Of a DNA stretch of 64,000 bases, positions 37,502 to 47,435 are shown piece by piece. Location: positions 310,001 to 374,000 of the forward strand of contig NZ_AP027729.1 of NCBI RefSeq assembly GCF_030296575.1, given 5' to 3'. The translations under genes were made by a program, and so were the position numbers. This stretch comes from Paraoerskovia sediminicola (lineage in GTDB: Bacteria; Actinomycetota; Actinomycetes; Actinomycetales; Cellulomonadaceae). The notes beneath the pieces are model-generated. The model made no database searches and was not told the origin of the DNA. It was given only the letters and a program-made list of their open reading frames with translations. Positions within the stretch are counted from its first letter, which is position 1, and each line of letters starts with the position of its first letter.

Positions 37502-38920
37502 TCAGGCGTTCGCGTCGTCACCCGAGCGCCCGTGGACGACACCCGAGGCGAATCCGACCCCGGCCGCTGCGCCCACGCCGAGCGGGACGAGCTGCGGCTC
37601 TGCCGGAGCGGTCCCGCAGCACGACCCCGTGGCGGACTCACCCTCCGCTTCCAGGGCGAGATCGCTGGAGCACACCCCCGTGGCGGGCAGGTCCAGCTCG
37701 ACCGCATCGGCGGCCGCCCGGTCGCCGGCCAGCGCGGCGGCGACGGAACGCACCTGCTCGTACCCGGTGGCCAGCAGGAACGTGGGCGCGCGGCCGTAGG
37801 ACTTCATGCCCACCAGGTAGAAGCCGTCGTCCGGGTGCGAGAGCACCTTCTCCCCGTGCGGCGGGACCGTGCCGCAGGAGTGCTGGTTCGGGTCGATGAG
37901 CGGCGCGAGCGCGCTCGGGGCCTCGACGACGGGGTCGAGGTCGAGGCGGATCTCGCGCACCACGTCCAGGTCGGGGCGGAAGCCGGTGGCGTTGACGATC
38001 GCGTGGACGTCCAGGGCGAGCGGCACGTCCTTGGTCGTGCCGAGCACCTGCACCGCGTCGCGTCCGGGGACCAGCTGCTCGATCGACACCCGGGTCAGCA
38101 GCCGCAGACGCCCGGCGTCGACGGCCTCGCGCAGCCGCGAGCCGAGCAGGCCGCGGGCAGGGAGCTCGTCGTCGGTGCCGCCGCCGAACAACCTGCGCGC
38201 GGAGCCGCCGCGGATCGCCCACGTGATCGTGGTGCCGGGCGTGGTCTCGGCCAGCTCGACCAGGCTCAGGAGGGTGTTCGCTGCCGAGTGGCCCATGCCC
38301 ACGACCAAGGTGTGCCGAGCGGCGAAGCGCTCGCGCTGCGCGCCGAGGACGTCGGGGAGCGGCCCGGTGACGAACGGCGCCGCGTCGGCCTCCCCAGCAG
38401 CCGGCAGTCCGCTGACGCCGAGCGGGTTCGACGTCGAGAACGTCCCCGAGGCGTCGACCACCGCGCGGGCGAGGACGTCGGCCACCCGACCGTCGGCGTC
38501 GACCGTGCGTACCCGGTAGCCACGGCGCGCCCGCCCGAGCGACCGGGTCTTGTCCGCGCCGTCCCGGGCGACCGCCAGGACTCGGGTCCCGGTGCGCACG
38601 CGGGCGGCGATGTCAGGGGTCGCGGCGAGCGGAGCCAGGTAGCCGTCGACGAGCTCGCGACCTGTCGGCAGAGCGTCCAGGTCGGGCTCGACCCAGCCCG
38701 TGGGCTCCAGCAGCCTGCGGGCCGCGGCGTCGATGTCGTAGCGCCACGGCGAGAAGAGCCGCACGTGGCCCCACGACGAGATCGCAGCGCCGGCGCTCGC
38801 GCCCGCTTCCAGCACCAGCGGTTCCAGGCCGCGCTCCAGCAGGTGCGCCGCCGCGGCCAGCCCTACCGGGCCGCCGCCGATCACGATCACCGGCAGGTCG
38901 TCCCGAGCAACCTCGTCCAT
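37502..38920 (-). CDS. arsO: ArsO-like flavin-dependent monooxygenase
   Basis: A 472-residue FAD/NAD(P)H oxidoreductase. The N-terminal FAD motif VIVIGGGPVGLAAAAHLL, the middle NAD(P) motif LVVGMGHSAANTLLSL and NATGFRPDLD place it with ArsO-type monooxygenases found in actinobacterial arsenic operons. The C-terminal CSSDLALEAEGESATGSCCG adds cysteines that might bind arsenicals (inference). It is divergent from an ArsR gene, which supports the assignment. ATG at 38920 is preferred because AGGAG lies 5 bases before it; GTG at 38926 is too close. No arsB, arsC or acr3 gene is present here. Confidence 0.78.
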   Translation of the reverse strand: MDEVARDDLPVIVIGGGPVGLAAAAHLLERGLEPLVLEAGASAGAAISSWGHVRLFSPWRYDIDAAARRLLEPTGWVEPDLDALPTGRELVDGYLAPLAATPDIAARVRTGTRVLAVARDGADKTRSLGRARRGYRVRTVDADGRVADVLARAVVDASGTFSTSNPLGVSGLPAAGEADAAPFVTGPLPDVLGAQRERFAARHTLVVGMGHSAANTLLSLVELAETTPGTTITWAIRGGSARRLFGGGTDDELPARGLLGSRLREAVDAGRLRLLTRVSIEQLVPGRDAVQVLGTTKDVPLALDVHAIVNATGFRPDLDVVREIRLDLDPVVEAPSALAPLIDPNQHSCGTVPPHGEKVLSHPDDGFYLVGMKSYGRAPTFLLATGYEQVRSVAAALAGDRAAADAVELDLPATGVCSSDLALEAEGESATGSCCGTAPAEPQLVPLGVGAAAGVGFASGVVHGRSGDDANA

Positions 38921-38973
38921 CACCACTCCTCACATCGAGAGCCATCGATACACCAATCGTGGACGACCTATCG

Positions 38974-38989
38974 ACAGATGTCAATCTGT
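38974..38989. promoter_or_regulatory. Candidate ArsR operator
   Basis: ACAGAT-GTCA-ATCTGT, a perfect inverted repeat in the 83-base divergent spacer between arsO and arsR. AT-rich 6-base arms near the start are typical of ArsR sites. A further ATCGATA lies nearer arsO. Confidence 0.6.
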
Positions 38990-39003
38990 GCGACGATGGG
39001 GTC

Positions 39004-39396
39004 ATGCCCGCGACCACGCCCGCACCACCGTCCCTCGCCGCGCCCGCGGACAGCGGCTGCTGCGCACCCTCCCTCAGCCGGGCTGTCGCGCCGGAGGTCG
39101 CCCGGGAGCTCGCACGGTCCTTCAAGGCGCTCGCCGACCCGGCCCGCGTCCAGCTCCTGGCCATCGTGGCCACCAGGCCCGGCGCCGAGGCGTGCGTGTG
39201 CGACCTCACCGAGCCCGTCGGCCTCTCGCAGCCGACCGTCAGCCACCACCTCAAGATCCTCACCGAGGCCGGTCTGCTCGAGCGCGAGCAGCGCGGCCGC
39301 TGGGCCTACTTCTCCCTCGCGCCGGGCGCACTCCCCGCCCTCGTCGGCTCGCTGTCGTCGGTGACGCAGGTCGACGGTCAGCCCGAGCCGGCTTGA
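39004..39396 (+). CDS. arsR: ArsR-family arsenic-responsive repressor
   Basis: A 130-residue winged-helix metalloregulator. The core ARSFKALADPARVQLLAIV and LSQPTVSHHLKILTEAGLLE form the DNA-binding domain; ACVCDL supplies the two cysteines of the alpha3 As(III) site, and SGCCAP near the N-terminus can supply a third ligand. ATG at 39004 is used; an upstream ATG at 38959 would run through the operator. It would repress arsO and itself. Confidence 0.9.
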   Translation: MPATTPAPPSLAAPADSGCCAPSLSRAVAPEVARELARSFKALADPARVQLLAIVATRPGAEACVCDLTEPVGLSQPTVSHHLKILTEAGLLEREQRGRWAYFSLAPGALPALVGSLSSVTQVDGQPEPA

Positions 39397-39538
39397 CGGC
39401 CGGACGGGTCGTTCGGAGGCCGCAGACCTGCCCTCGAGGTGGTGACGCCGGTCGGTCGCCCTTGCGCCGACGCCGGCTCGTCAGGTTCGACAGTCGCCTG
39501 ACTGGCCGCACACGGTCGAGGTCCTGCTCACCGCTCCA
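39397..39538. other. Short spacer between arsR and the antitoxin gene
   Basis: Holds a weak hairpin GTCAGG/CCTGAC (39480-39502) between convergent genes. No Fic toxin reading frame is visible, although VbhA-type antitoxins are usually followed by one. Confidence 0.4.
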
Positions 39539-39733
39539 TCAGGAGTCTTCGCGGAGGCCGGACTGCACTTCGGCGAGGCGGATCATCTCGGCCTCGCCGA
39601 TCTCTCCCCGGACGTACCGCTGCTGCAGGGCGGCGGTGTCGGGGTCGATCTCGTAGCCTTCGAGTGCCGCGCTGGCGTTGGCTTGCGCCGCCGCGTCAGC
39701 CCGGCGTCGGCGTTCGTCGTCGCTGATCGTCAT
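39539..39733 (-). CDS. VbhA-like Fic antitoxin (orphan)
   Basis: A 64-residue protein. SAALEG near residues 21-26 matches the Fic-inhibitory motif (S/T)xxxE(G/N), and QQRYVRGEIGEAEMIRLAEV matches the C-terminal helix of VbhA antitoxins. In VbhA the motif Glu blocks ATP binding by the Fic AMP-transferase. No fic gene follows. It lies 32 bases after mdh on the same strand and may be carried on its transcript. A GGGGG ribosome-site-like run precedes the ATG. It may act on a distant Fic protein or be a remnant. Confidence 0.7.
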   Translation of the reverse strand: MTISDDERRRRADAAAQANASAALEGYEIDPDTAALQQRYVRGEIGEAEMIRLAEVQSGLREDS

Positions 39734-39765
39734 GTGGAGCCCCCTGCTCTTGTGCGCTCAGATCG

Positions 39766-40773
39766 TCAGATCAGACCGAGACCCCGGACCGCGTCGCGCT
39801 CCTCGACGAGCTCGGCCACCGAGGCGTCGATGCGCTCGCGCGACAGCTCACCGATCTCGAGGTCGGGGACGACGTCCCAGGTGGCCCCGGGGCCACCCGC
39901 GGAGGTCACCGGGAAGGACGACATGATGCCCTCCGGTACCCCGTAGGAGCCGTCGGACCAGATCCCCGCGCTCGTCCAGTCCCCCTCGGGCGTACCCAGC
40001 ACCCAGTCGTGGACGTGGTCGACGGCCGCGTTCGCGGCCGACGCGGCGGACGACGCCCCTCGCGCGTCGATGATCGCGGCCCCTCGCTTGGCGACCGTGG
40101 GCACGAAGTCGTCGAGGAGCCACGCACGGTCCTGCGCGAGCTCCGAGCCCGGCCTCCCGGCGACGTCGGCGTGGAACAGGTCGGGGTACTGGCTCGCGGA
40201 GTGGTTGCCCCAGATGGTCAGCCGCCGGACCTCGGCGACGGGCACGCCGGCACGGGCCGCGACCTGCGAGAGCGCGCGGTTGTGGTCGAGCCGGGTCATC
40301 GCGGTGAAGCGGTCCTTGGGCACGTCGGGCGCGTTCGAGGCCGCGATGAGCGCGTTGGTGTTCGCCGGGTTGCCCACCACCAGGACTTTGACGTCGTCGG
40401 CGGCGACGGCGTTGATCGCCTCGCCCTGCGGCTTGAAGATCCCGCCGTTCGCCTCGAGCAGGTCGGCGCGCTCCATACCCGGCCCGCGCGGCCGGGCCCC
40501 GACGAGGAGAGCGACGTTCGCGCCCTCGAACCCCGCGCGCGGGTCGTCGTGGATGTCGATGCCGGCGAGCAGCGGGAACGCGCAGTCGTCGAGCTCCATC
40601 GCCGTGCCCTCGGCAGCCTTGACCCCCTGCGGGATCTCCAGGAGCCGGAGCCGCACCGGGGTGTCGGGACCGAGCATCTGCCCCGAGGCGATACGGAAGA
40701 GGAGGGCGTAGCCGATCTGGCCGGCGGCGCCGGTCACGGTCACGTTCACGGGCTGCGTCGTCGCGGTCGTCAT
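39766..40773 (-). CDS. mdh: Malate dehydrogenase
   Basis: A 335-residue NAD-dependent TCA-cycle enzyme. The N-terminal Rossmann motif [21 protein letters not shown], substrate-loop arginines in [15 protein letters not shown], the catalytic Asp in [11 protein letters not shown] and the catalytic His in [12 protein letters not shown] are all visible. It belongs to the cytosolic-type MDH group usual in actinobacteria. With icd and sucCD it gives three TCA loci in this window, though mdh lacks the palindrome found at the other two. Confidence 0.96.
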   Translation of the reverse strand: MTTATTQPVNVTVTGAAGQIGYALLFRIASGQMLGPDTPVRLRLLEIPQGVKAAEGTAMELDDCAFPLLAGIDIHDDPRAGFEGANVALLVGARPRGPGMERADLLEANGGIFKPQGEAINAVAADDVKVLVVGNPANTNALIAASNAPDVPKDRFTAMTRLDHNRALSQVAARAGVPVAEVRRLTIWGNHSASQYPDLFHADVAGRPGSELAQDRAWLLDDFVPTVAKRGAAIIDARGASSAASAANAAVDHVHDWVLGTPEGDWTSAGIWSDGSYGVPEGIMSSFPVTSAGGPGATWDVVPDLEIGELSRERIDASVAELVEERDAVRGLGLI

Positions 40774-40918
40774 GGCCCAACTCTGGCACAGCCAGGAACG
40801 CTACGGCAGGTGAGCGGCCTGCGAGTCGTCACGAACGACCGGGCTCCGCACCGCGCCGGGGCGCGAGCGACGTCCGAGCGCCGTCCCAGCGCCGTCCGAG
40901 CAGGCTTCGAGGGTGCTC

Positions 40919-40949
40919 CGTGCGGGCTACGTGCGGGCTACGTGCGGGC
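40919..40949. repeat. 11-base tandem repeat upstream of mdh and downstream of the ABC gene
   Basis: CGTGCGGGCTA repeated nearly three times. The rest of the 194-base gap (40774-40967) holds GCCGTCC-rich short repeats and no gene. Confidence 0.6.
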
Positions 40950-40967
40950 CCTCCGAGCCGCGCCGGG

Positions 40968-43900
40968 TCAGCCCGCCAGCGCTCCCCACCGTTCGGCGAG
41001 CGCGGACCACTGTCCCTCCGCGACGACCGCACCGCCGTCGAGCACGACGACCCGGTCGGCGCGGGCCAGCGCCGAACGCTTCGAGGACGACCCGACCACC
41101 GTCGCTCCCTGCGCCCGCAGGGACTCCCACAGCTCGACCTCGGTGGCGGCGTCGAGCGCGCTCGACACGTCGTCGGCCACCAGGATCTCGGCGCCGGTCG
41201 CCAGCGCCCTCGCGAGGGCGAGGCGCTGCACCTGGCCGCCGGAGAGCCGCACCCCGCGGTGCCCGACGACGGAGTCCGCCCCGCCCGCGTCGGCGACGTC
41301 CTGGGCGAGGCGCGCGACCGCGACCGGTCCGTCCAGCTCGCGCGCGTGGTCGAGGCGGACGTTCTCCGCGAACGTCCCGGACAGGACGCGCGGCACCTGG
41401 GCCACGTAGGCCACGCGGCCCGGCCGCAGCACGGTCTGCGCGTCCTCGACGACGGAGTCGTTCCACAGCACGTCGCCCGTGTGGTCGACCAGCCCCGCGA
41501 GCGCCGCCAGCAGGCTCGACTTGCCCGAGCCGACGCGCCCGGTGACGAGCACGAGCTCGCCCCGGCGCACGGTCAGGTCGACCCCGTGGACGCCGACGGT
41601 CCCGTCGGCGTGCACGGCCGAGAGTCCCTGGAGCTCGAGCCGGTCGAGCCGCGCCGGCGCCTGCCGCCCGGGGGCCGGCGCCCGGCCCCCGACGAGGTCG
41701 ACCCCCGCCGGGAGGTCCACGAGGTCCGCGCCGCCCGCGAACCTCGCCGTCGCACGCTGCCACGCGCGCGTGCCGGGCGCCTCGGTCACGACGGCACCGG
41801 CGACCACCCCGAACCAGGCGAAGCCGCTCACGGCACCGGTCACGAGCAACGTCGTCGCGAGGTCCCACATCCCGGCCAGGAGGGCGGCCCACGCGGCGAC
41901 CACGCCCACCTGGACCATGACGTTCGGGATCCCGTCGAGCACGGCCTGGATCCGGTGCTCGACGATCGCGGCGCCGACGCGGCCAGAGTCGACCCGGCGC
42001 AGCGCGGCGTGCGCGTCGTCGGTGCGACCGGCGAGCTTGACCGTCCGGGCGCCGTCGAGCACCGAGACGAGCGATCGACCGAACCGGGCCCGGGCCTCCG
42101 ACGCCCGCGCCGCGGATCTGCCGGCGTAGGGCCGCCCGACCACGGCGCACGCCGCGGTCACCGCGAGCACGGCCACCAGCACCGCACCGGCGAGCCAGGA
42201 CCCGCTGAGCAGCGTGGTGAGCGCGACGAGCGCGAGGCCGTTGACGAGGTCGACCCAGCGGTCCGCGTACTGCACGAACCGGTCGGCGTCGAGCGCCCGA
42301 GCGGCGACCTCTCCCGGCGGCGTGCGGCGCAGGCGGTGCTGGGCGGTCTGACCGAGCAGCACCGAGAGCCGCACCCGCAGCAGGAGCTCGATCCACCACC
42401 GGGGGTAGAGCCGGAACGCCCAGAGGTTGGCCACGGGGACCAGCAGGAGCAGTGCGACGAGGACGCCGACCGCGAGCGCCGGCACCCCGTCGTCCTGCAG
42501 CGTGGTCACGGACCGGCCCCACAGGTACCCGGTCACCGCGCCCTGGGCGGCGATCATGCTGGACACGAGGTAGAGCACCCCGCCGAGCGCACCCCACAGC
42601 GGGCGGACGACGAGCGCGTGCCCCACGCCGCGCGCGAGGCTCGGACCGTCGCCCGGGTCGGGCTCCGGCGGCGGCGGACCCACGCGGCGGTGCACCGTGC
42701 GGCCCGCGGGGACGTCGGCGTGGACCGTCGAGCCGGCCTCACGGGCGTCTGTCACGGCAGTGTCGTGCGCGGGACGGCCGGCCTCCAGCAGCGCCCGGAA
42801 CGGGCCGTCCTCGCGCGCGACGACGCTCCGCTCGCCCTGCTGCACCGCGCGCCCGTGGTCGAGGACGAGCACGAGGTCCGCCCGGTCGACGGTGCCGAGC
42901 CGGTGCGCGACGAGGATGCCGGTGCGGCCGCCGAGGAGCCGCTGCGCGGCGCGGGTCACCCGCGCCTCGGTCAGCGGGTCCATGCGCGCGGTGGCCTCGT
43001 CGAGGACCACTACCTGGACGTCGCGCACGAGCAGCCGTGCGAACGCGACCAGCTGCTCCTCACCGGCGGAGAGCGACGTCCCGCCCGGCCCGAGGTGCGT
43101 GTCGAGGCCGTCGGGGAGCGAGGCGACCCAGTCCTGAAGACCGAGGTCGCGCATCGCACCGCGGACGACGTCGCGCGGTACGTCCGCGAACAGGGCCACG
43201 TTCTCCGCGAGGGTCCCGACGAAGATCTCGGTCCGCTGGGTCACGACCCCGACGGCCGCGCGCAGCGCCCGGAGGTCGAGGTCCAGCACGTCGACCCCAC
43301 CGAGCAGCACCGTGCCGGGTCGGGGCTCGACCGCCCGGGACACGAGCGAGGCGAGCGTCGACTTCCCGGACCCGGTGCGGCCCACGAGGGCGACGGTCTG
43401 CCCGGCCGGGACGTGCAGCGAGATGTCGCGCAGGGCGAAGCCGCCCTCGTCGTACTCGAAGTCGAGGCTGCGGAGGTCGAGCCCGAGGTCCCCGGTCGGC
43501 ACGGCGGTCCCGCCCACCGGCTCCGGCTCGGAGTCCAGGAGCTGGCGGATCCGGATCGTGGCACCGATCCCCTCCTGGAGGTCCGGCAGGTGGCGGGCGA
43601 GCATGTCGATCTGACCCACGAAGGTCGCCGTCACGAGGAACAGCGTGACGAGGCCCGCGACGTCGAGGTCGTCGGCGACGACGAGCACCGTGCCGCTGAT
43701 CGCGACCGCGGCGAGGAGCGCGTGCAGCAGGACCCCGGCCCGCCAGGTCATCCGGGTCTCGACCGAGACCACGCGAAGGAGCGCCCCGTGCACCGCGGCG
43801 GCCGTCTCGGCGAAGCGGCGCACGGCGAACGCCTGGCCCAGGCTCGTGCGCAGGTCGTCCCGCGCCGCCACCGCCTCCTCGAGCGCTGCGGCGTTGTCCG

Positions 43901-44517
43901 TCCAGGCGCGCTCCTCGACGACCTTGCGGCGCGAGATCTCCCCGAGCAGCGGCCGGACCAGGGCAAAGGTCACGACCCCGAGCAGAGGGAAGAGTAACCA
44001 CGCGGGCCACCAGGTCAGCCCCGCCACCACCCAGAGCGGGACGCTGCCGACGAGCGAGCGCAGAGCTCCCCAGAGCTGGCGTCGCACCAGGGCGCCGACC
44101 GCGTGCGTGTCGTCGTCGACCCGGTCGAGGACCTCGCCGACCGCCTGCTCGCTCAGCACCGCCAGCGGCTGCTCGAGCGCCGCGCCGAGGAGGTCCCCCG
44201 CAGGCGGCCCTCGGCACGGTCCACGACCCCGGCCCAGGCGATCTGACCGACGGCGTCGATCAGCGCCGCACCGACGACGCAGAGCGCGAGAGCCGTGACT
44301 CCCCCACGGTCGCGGTCTCGGCGAGGCGGCCGGCGACCACCGTCCCGAGGGCGGCCCCCACGGTGCCGACGGCGAGCGCGACGAGCGCGAGGACGGCGAC
44401 AGGGCCCCTGAGGCGGCGCAGGTCGAGGCGACGGGCGGGGTCGACGGACCGGCGCGCGGGTCGGGGCGCGCGCGGCGCGCGGACGGTGGACCGCTCCTCG
44501 GTCGGGGTGGGACTCAT
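40968..44517 (-). CDS. Fused two-unit ABC exporter with asymmetric ATP sites (two frameshifts)
   Basis: A 1183-residue protein with two membrane-ATPase units in one chain, like mycobacterial Rv0194. Unit 1: Walker A GRTGSGKST, Walker B VVVLDEATARMD, His switch ILVAHRLG, but signature LSAGEEQ. Unit 2: Walker A GRVGSGKSS, signature LSGGQVQ, but Walker B ILVADDVSSALD (Asp for catalytic Glu) and no switch His (VVGSSSKRS). Thus one composite ATP site is canonical and one degenerate, as in heterodimeric exporters. Frame breaks at about 44305 and about 44205 (G5 for G6 each) separate the first membrane helices; correction gives ATG at 44517. Substrate unknown; drug or lipid export is possible. Confidence 0.88.
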
Positions 44518-44593
44518 GATGCGCTGATCCTAGGGAGGCGTACCGACGCACCGCGCCTGATTTTCGCCGTCCGACGTCCTGTGGGACGCAGAA

Positions 44594-44627
44594 CGCCGGC
44601 ACCCGCCCCGAGGGGCGAGCGCCGGCG
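44594..44627 (-). terminator. Nested hairpin after icd
   Basis: Outer arms CGCCGGC/GCCGGCG and inner arms CGCCCC/GGGGCG form a stacked hairpin 45 bases past the icd stop, ahead of the ABC exporter gene. Confidence 0.75.
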
Positions 44628-44671
44628 TCCGACGTACGTGCGGCTGCGCCTGCGGCGAGCCGGTCAGGCGA

Positions 44672-45892
44672 TCAGGCCGCGAGACGCGCCGCGAGGTTCT
44701 CGTCGAGCGCGGCGAGGAACTCCTCGGTCGTGAGCCAGCCCTGGTCGGGCCCGACCAGGAGCGCGAGGTCCTTGGTCATCTTGCCGGACTCGACGGTCGT
44801 GATCACGACGTCCTCGAGCGTCTGCGCGAACTCCGTGACCTCGGGCGTGCCGTCGATCTTGCCGCGGTGCATGAGCCCGCGCGTCCAGGCGAAGATCGAC
44901 GCGATCGGGTTGGTCGACGTCGGCTTGCCCTGCTGGTGCTGGCGGTAGTGACGGGTCACGGTGCCGTGCGCGGCCTCGGCCTCGACGGTCTGGCCGTCCG
45001 GGGTCATGAGGACCGACGTCATGAGGCCGAGCGAGCCGAAGCCCTGGGCCACGGTGTCGGACTGCACGTCGCCGTCGTAGTTCTTGCAGGCCCAGACGTA
45101 GCCGCCCTCCCACTTCATGGCCGAGGCGACCATGTCGTCGATGAGGCGGTGCTCGTACGTGAGGCCGGCCGCCTCGAACTGCTCGGCGAACTCGGCGTCG
45201 AAGACCTCCTGGAAGAGGTCCTTGAACTGGCCGTCGTAGGCCTTGAGGATCGTGTTCTTCGTCGACAGGTACACGGGGTACTGCCGCTGCAGGCCGTAGG
45301 CGAAGGACGCCCGGGCGAAGTCCTTGATGGACTCGTTGAAGTTGTACATCCCCATCGCGACGCCGCCCTCCTCGGGCATCGTCACGACCTCGAACTTCTG
45401 CGGCTCGGAGCCGTCGGCCGGCTCGAACGTCATGGTGACCTTGCCGGGGCCGGGCACCTTGAAGTTGGTCGACTTGTACTGGTCGCCGTGGGCGTGGCGC
45501 CCGATGATGATCGGCTTGTTCCAGCCGGGGACGAGGCGCGGGATGTTCGAGATGATGATCGGCTCGCGGAAGACGACGCCGCCGAGGATGTTGCGGATCG
45601 TCCCGTTGGGCGAGACCCACATCTTCTTCAGGCCGAACTCCTCGACGCGGGCCTCGTCAGGGGTGATCGTGGCGCACTTCACGCCGACGTGGTGCTCCTT
45701 GATCGCGTTCGCGGCGTCGATCGTCACCTGGTCGTCCGTGGCGTCGCGGTTCTCGATCGAGAGGTCGTAGTAGCGCAGGTCGACGTCGAGGTACGGGTGG
45801 ATGAGGCGGTCCTTGATGAACTGCCAGATGATGCGAGTCATCTCGTCGCCGTCGAGCTCGACGACCGGTCCGGCTACCTTGATCTTTCCCAT
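44672..45892 (-). CDS. icd: NADP-dependent isocitrate dehydrogenase
   Basis: A 406-residue homodimeric-type IDH (the eukaryote-like subfamily also seen as mycobacterial Icd1) that makes 2-oxoglutarate, CO2 and NADPH. Visible: [14 protein letters not shown] at the start, [12 protein letters not shown] (isocitrate binding), [20 protein letters not shown] (metal Asp residues) and [20 protein letters not shown] (NADP binding). It is divergent from the aquaporin gene; a TCTCGA/TCAAGA palindrome lies 55-70 bases upstream. Confidence 0.97.
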   Translation of the reverse strand: MGKIKVAGPVVELDGDEMTRIIWQFIKDRLIHPYLDVDLRYYDLSIENRDATDDQVTIDAANAIKEHHVGVKCATITPDEARVEEFGLKKMWVSPNGTIRNILGGVVFREPIIISNIPRLVPGWNKPIIIGRHAHGDQYKSTNFKVPGPGKVTMTFEPADGSEPQKFEVVTMPEEGGVAMGMYNFNESIKDFARASFAYGLQRQYPVYLSTKNTILKAYDGQFKDLFQEVFDAEFAEQFEAAGLTYEHRLIDDMVASAMKWEGGYVWACKNYDGDVQSDTVAQGFGSLGLMTSVLMTPDGQTVEAEAAHGTVTRHYRQHQQGKPTSTNPIASIFAWTRGLMHRGKIDGTPEVTEFAQTLEDVVITTVESGKMTKDLALLVGPDQGWLTTEEFLAALDENLAARLAA

Positions 45893-45947
45893 GCGTGAAG
45901 GACTCCCTGCGGGGTGGGGTACGGGTTCTGGCCCAGGATACGTGATT

Positions 45948-45961
45948 TCTCGACATCAAGA
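45948..45961. promoter_or_regulatory. TCA-type palindrome upstream of icd
   Basis: TCTCGACATCAAGA, a 14-base near-palindrome matching the perfect TCTCGACGTCGAGA ahead of sucC. It lies in the divergent icd/aquaporin spacer. TATCCT on the minus strand (45940-45935) is a possible icd -10. Confidence 0.6.
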
Positions 45962-46116
45962 TACTTTCGCGAACCTGAGAGTTCCGTGGGAATTGTCGGG
46001 GGAATCCCGGGATCGGCCACCGGAGGGTGCAAGGATGCACCCGAAGGGCGGCACCCGGGCCCGCTGCGCCAGACGCGGCCGGCCGGTGCCGGACACACCA
46101 CCGAGACAGGACTCCC

Positions 46117-47307
46117 ATGGCACAGGACTTCGCCGCGCCCGCGGCCACCGCTCCCTCCCCCGACCCGTATGCGACCCCGGACGACGGCCGCGGCGCCCCT
46201 GCCGCACCGGCTCCGGTCGTCGAGCACTCCGTCCTCGCGCGCCTCGGCGCCGAGGTCTTCGGCACGTTCTTCCTCGTCCTCGCGATCTGCGGCGTGGCGC
46301 TGTACTCGATCGGCGGGCTCGGCCCGGGCGCGCTCGGCGGCGCGCTCGCCGGCGGCCTCGCGCTGATGGCCGGGATCGCAGCCGTCGGGCACGTCTCCGG
46401 CGGACACTTCAACCCCGCCGTCACGCTCGGGGCCGCGCTCGCCGGGCGCACCCGGTGGCTCGACGTCCCCCTCTACTGGGTCGCCCAGCTCGTCGGTGGC
46501 GCGGCCGCGACGCTCGTGCTCTTCGCGACGATCCCTAGCTCGGCGCTGCCCGTGCTCCAGCAGAGCGCGCTGATCTCCGACGCCACGAAGTCGGCGCTCA
46601 TGGGTGGCGTCGCCAACGGCTACGCCGAGCACTCCCCGCTCGCCGGGTCGACCAACAGGGCCTTCGCGTTCGACCTCGTCTCGGCGCTGCTGATCGAGGT
46701 CGTCCTCACGGCCGTCTTCGTCGGCGTGATCCTCGCCGTCACCGACAAGAGCGTCAGCACCAAGCTCGCGCCGGTCGCGATCGGCCTGACGCTGACCGTC
46801 GTGCTCCTCATCGCCGGCCCGTTCACCAACGGCTCGGTCAACCCCGCGCGCTCGACCGCGGCCGCGATCTTCGCCGGCGACTGGGCGCTGTCGCAGCTCT
46901 GGCTCTTCTGGGTCGCCCCGCTCCTCGGTGCCGCTATCGCAGGGCTCTTCTACCGGGTCTTCACCTGGCGGACCCCGGTCCAGGACGACCTGCTCAGCGA
47001 GAACGAGCTCGCCGTCGGTGCCCCGGCCGTCGCGGACAGCACCGCCGTCGCGGCGCCGCCCTCGGCCGTCGCGGAGCAGCCCGCCACGGCACCGGCCGAG
47101 CCTCGCACCGAGACCGAGGCAGCACCTGTCGCCGAGCCGACCGAGCCGTCGGACTCGCCCGCGTCGACCGAGACGGCCGACGCTCCGGCCGACGACGCGC
47201 CTGCCGAGGCTTCCGCCGTCGACGCTCCGCGCACCACGCCCGACGGTGACGCGGCGGACGGCGACGCGGCGGACGGCGACGAGCAGGACGGCACGACCAA
47301 GCCGTGA
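46117..47307 (+). CDS. Aquaporin/MIP family channel with acidic tail
   Basis: A 396-residue membrane channel. The two half-helix NPA motifs are present in GHVSGGHFNPAVTLGAAL and NGSVNPARSTAAAI, with six membrane segments between about residues 40 and 290. About 105 C-terminal residues are Ala/Glu/Asp/Thr/Pro-rich and disordered, ending with repeated DGDAA units. The Arg after the second NPA is conserved. Water or small-solute passage is expected; selectivity cannot be decided by eye. ATG at 46117 follows AGGA. Confidence 0.92.
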   Translation: MAQDFAAPAATAPSPDPYATPDDGRGAPAAPAPVVEHSVLARLGAEVFGTFFLVLAICGVALYSIGGLGPGALGGALAGGLALMAGIAAVGHVSGGHFNPAVTLGAALAGRTRWLDVPLYWVAQLVGGAAATLVLFATIPSSALPVLQQSALISDATKSALMGGVANGYAEHSPLAGSTNRAFAFDLVSALLIEVVLTAVFVGVILAVTDKSVSTKLAPVAIGLTLTVVLLIAGPFTNGSVNPARSTAAAIFAGDWALSQLWLFWVAPLLGAAIAGLFYRVFTWRTPVQDDLLSENELAVGAPAVADSTAVAAPPSAVAEQPATAPAEPRTETEAAPVAEPTEPSDSPASTETADAPADDAPAEASAVDAPRTTPDGDAADGDAADGDEQDGTTKP

Positions 47308-47346
47308 CGACGGTTCGTCACAGGGTCTGAGAGCCCACCAGCACGA

Positions 47347-47387
47347 CGACAGGACCCGGCGCGCCTCTGGCACGCCGGGTCCTGTCG
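47347..47387. terminator. Bidirectional terminator between aquaporin and DUF3017 genes
   Basis: Perfect 15-base arms (47347-47361 and 47373-47387) around an 11-base loop, followed by TTC, between convergent genes. Confidence 0.85.
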
Positions 47388-47435
47388 TTCCGGTCCGCTG
47401 GCCGTCCGTCGTCGACCCGGTGGCGGGACGCCGAC

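Noticed and set aside
47100..47304. Aquaporin acidic tail as a separate gene or frameshift product
   Set aside because: It is in frame with the channel, without its own start signal; similar disordered tails end other membrane proteins here.
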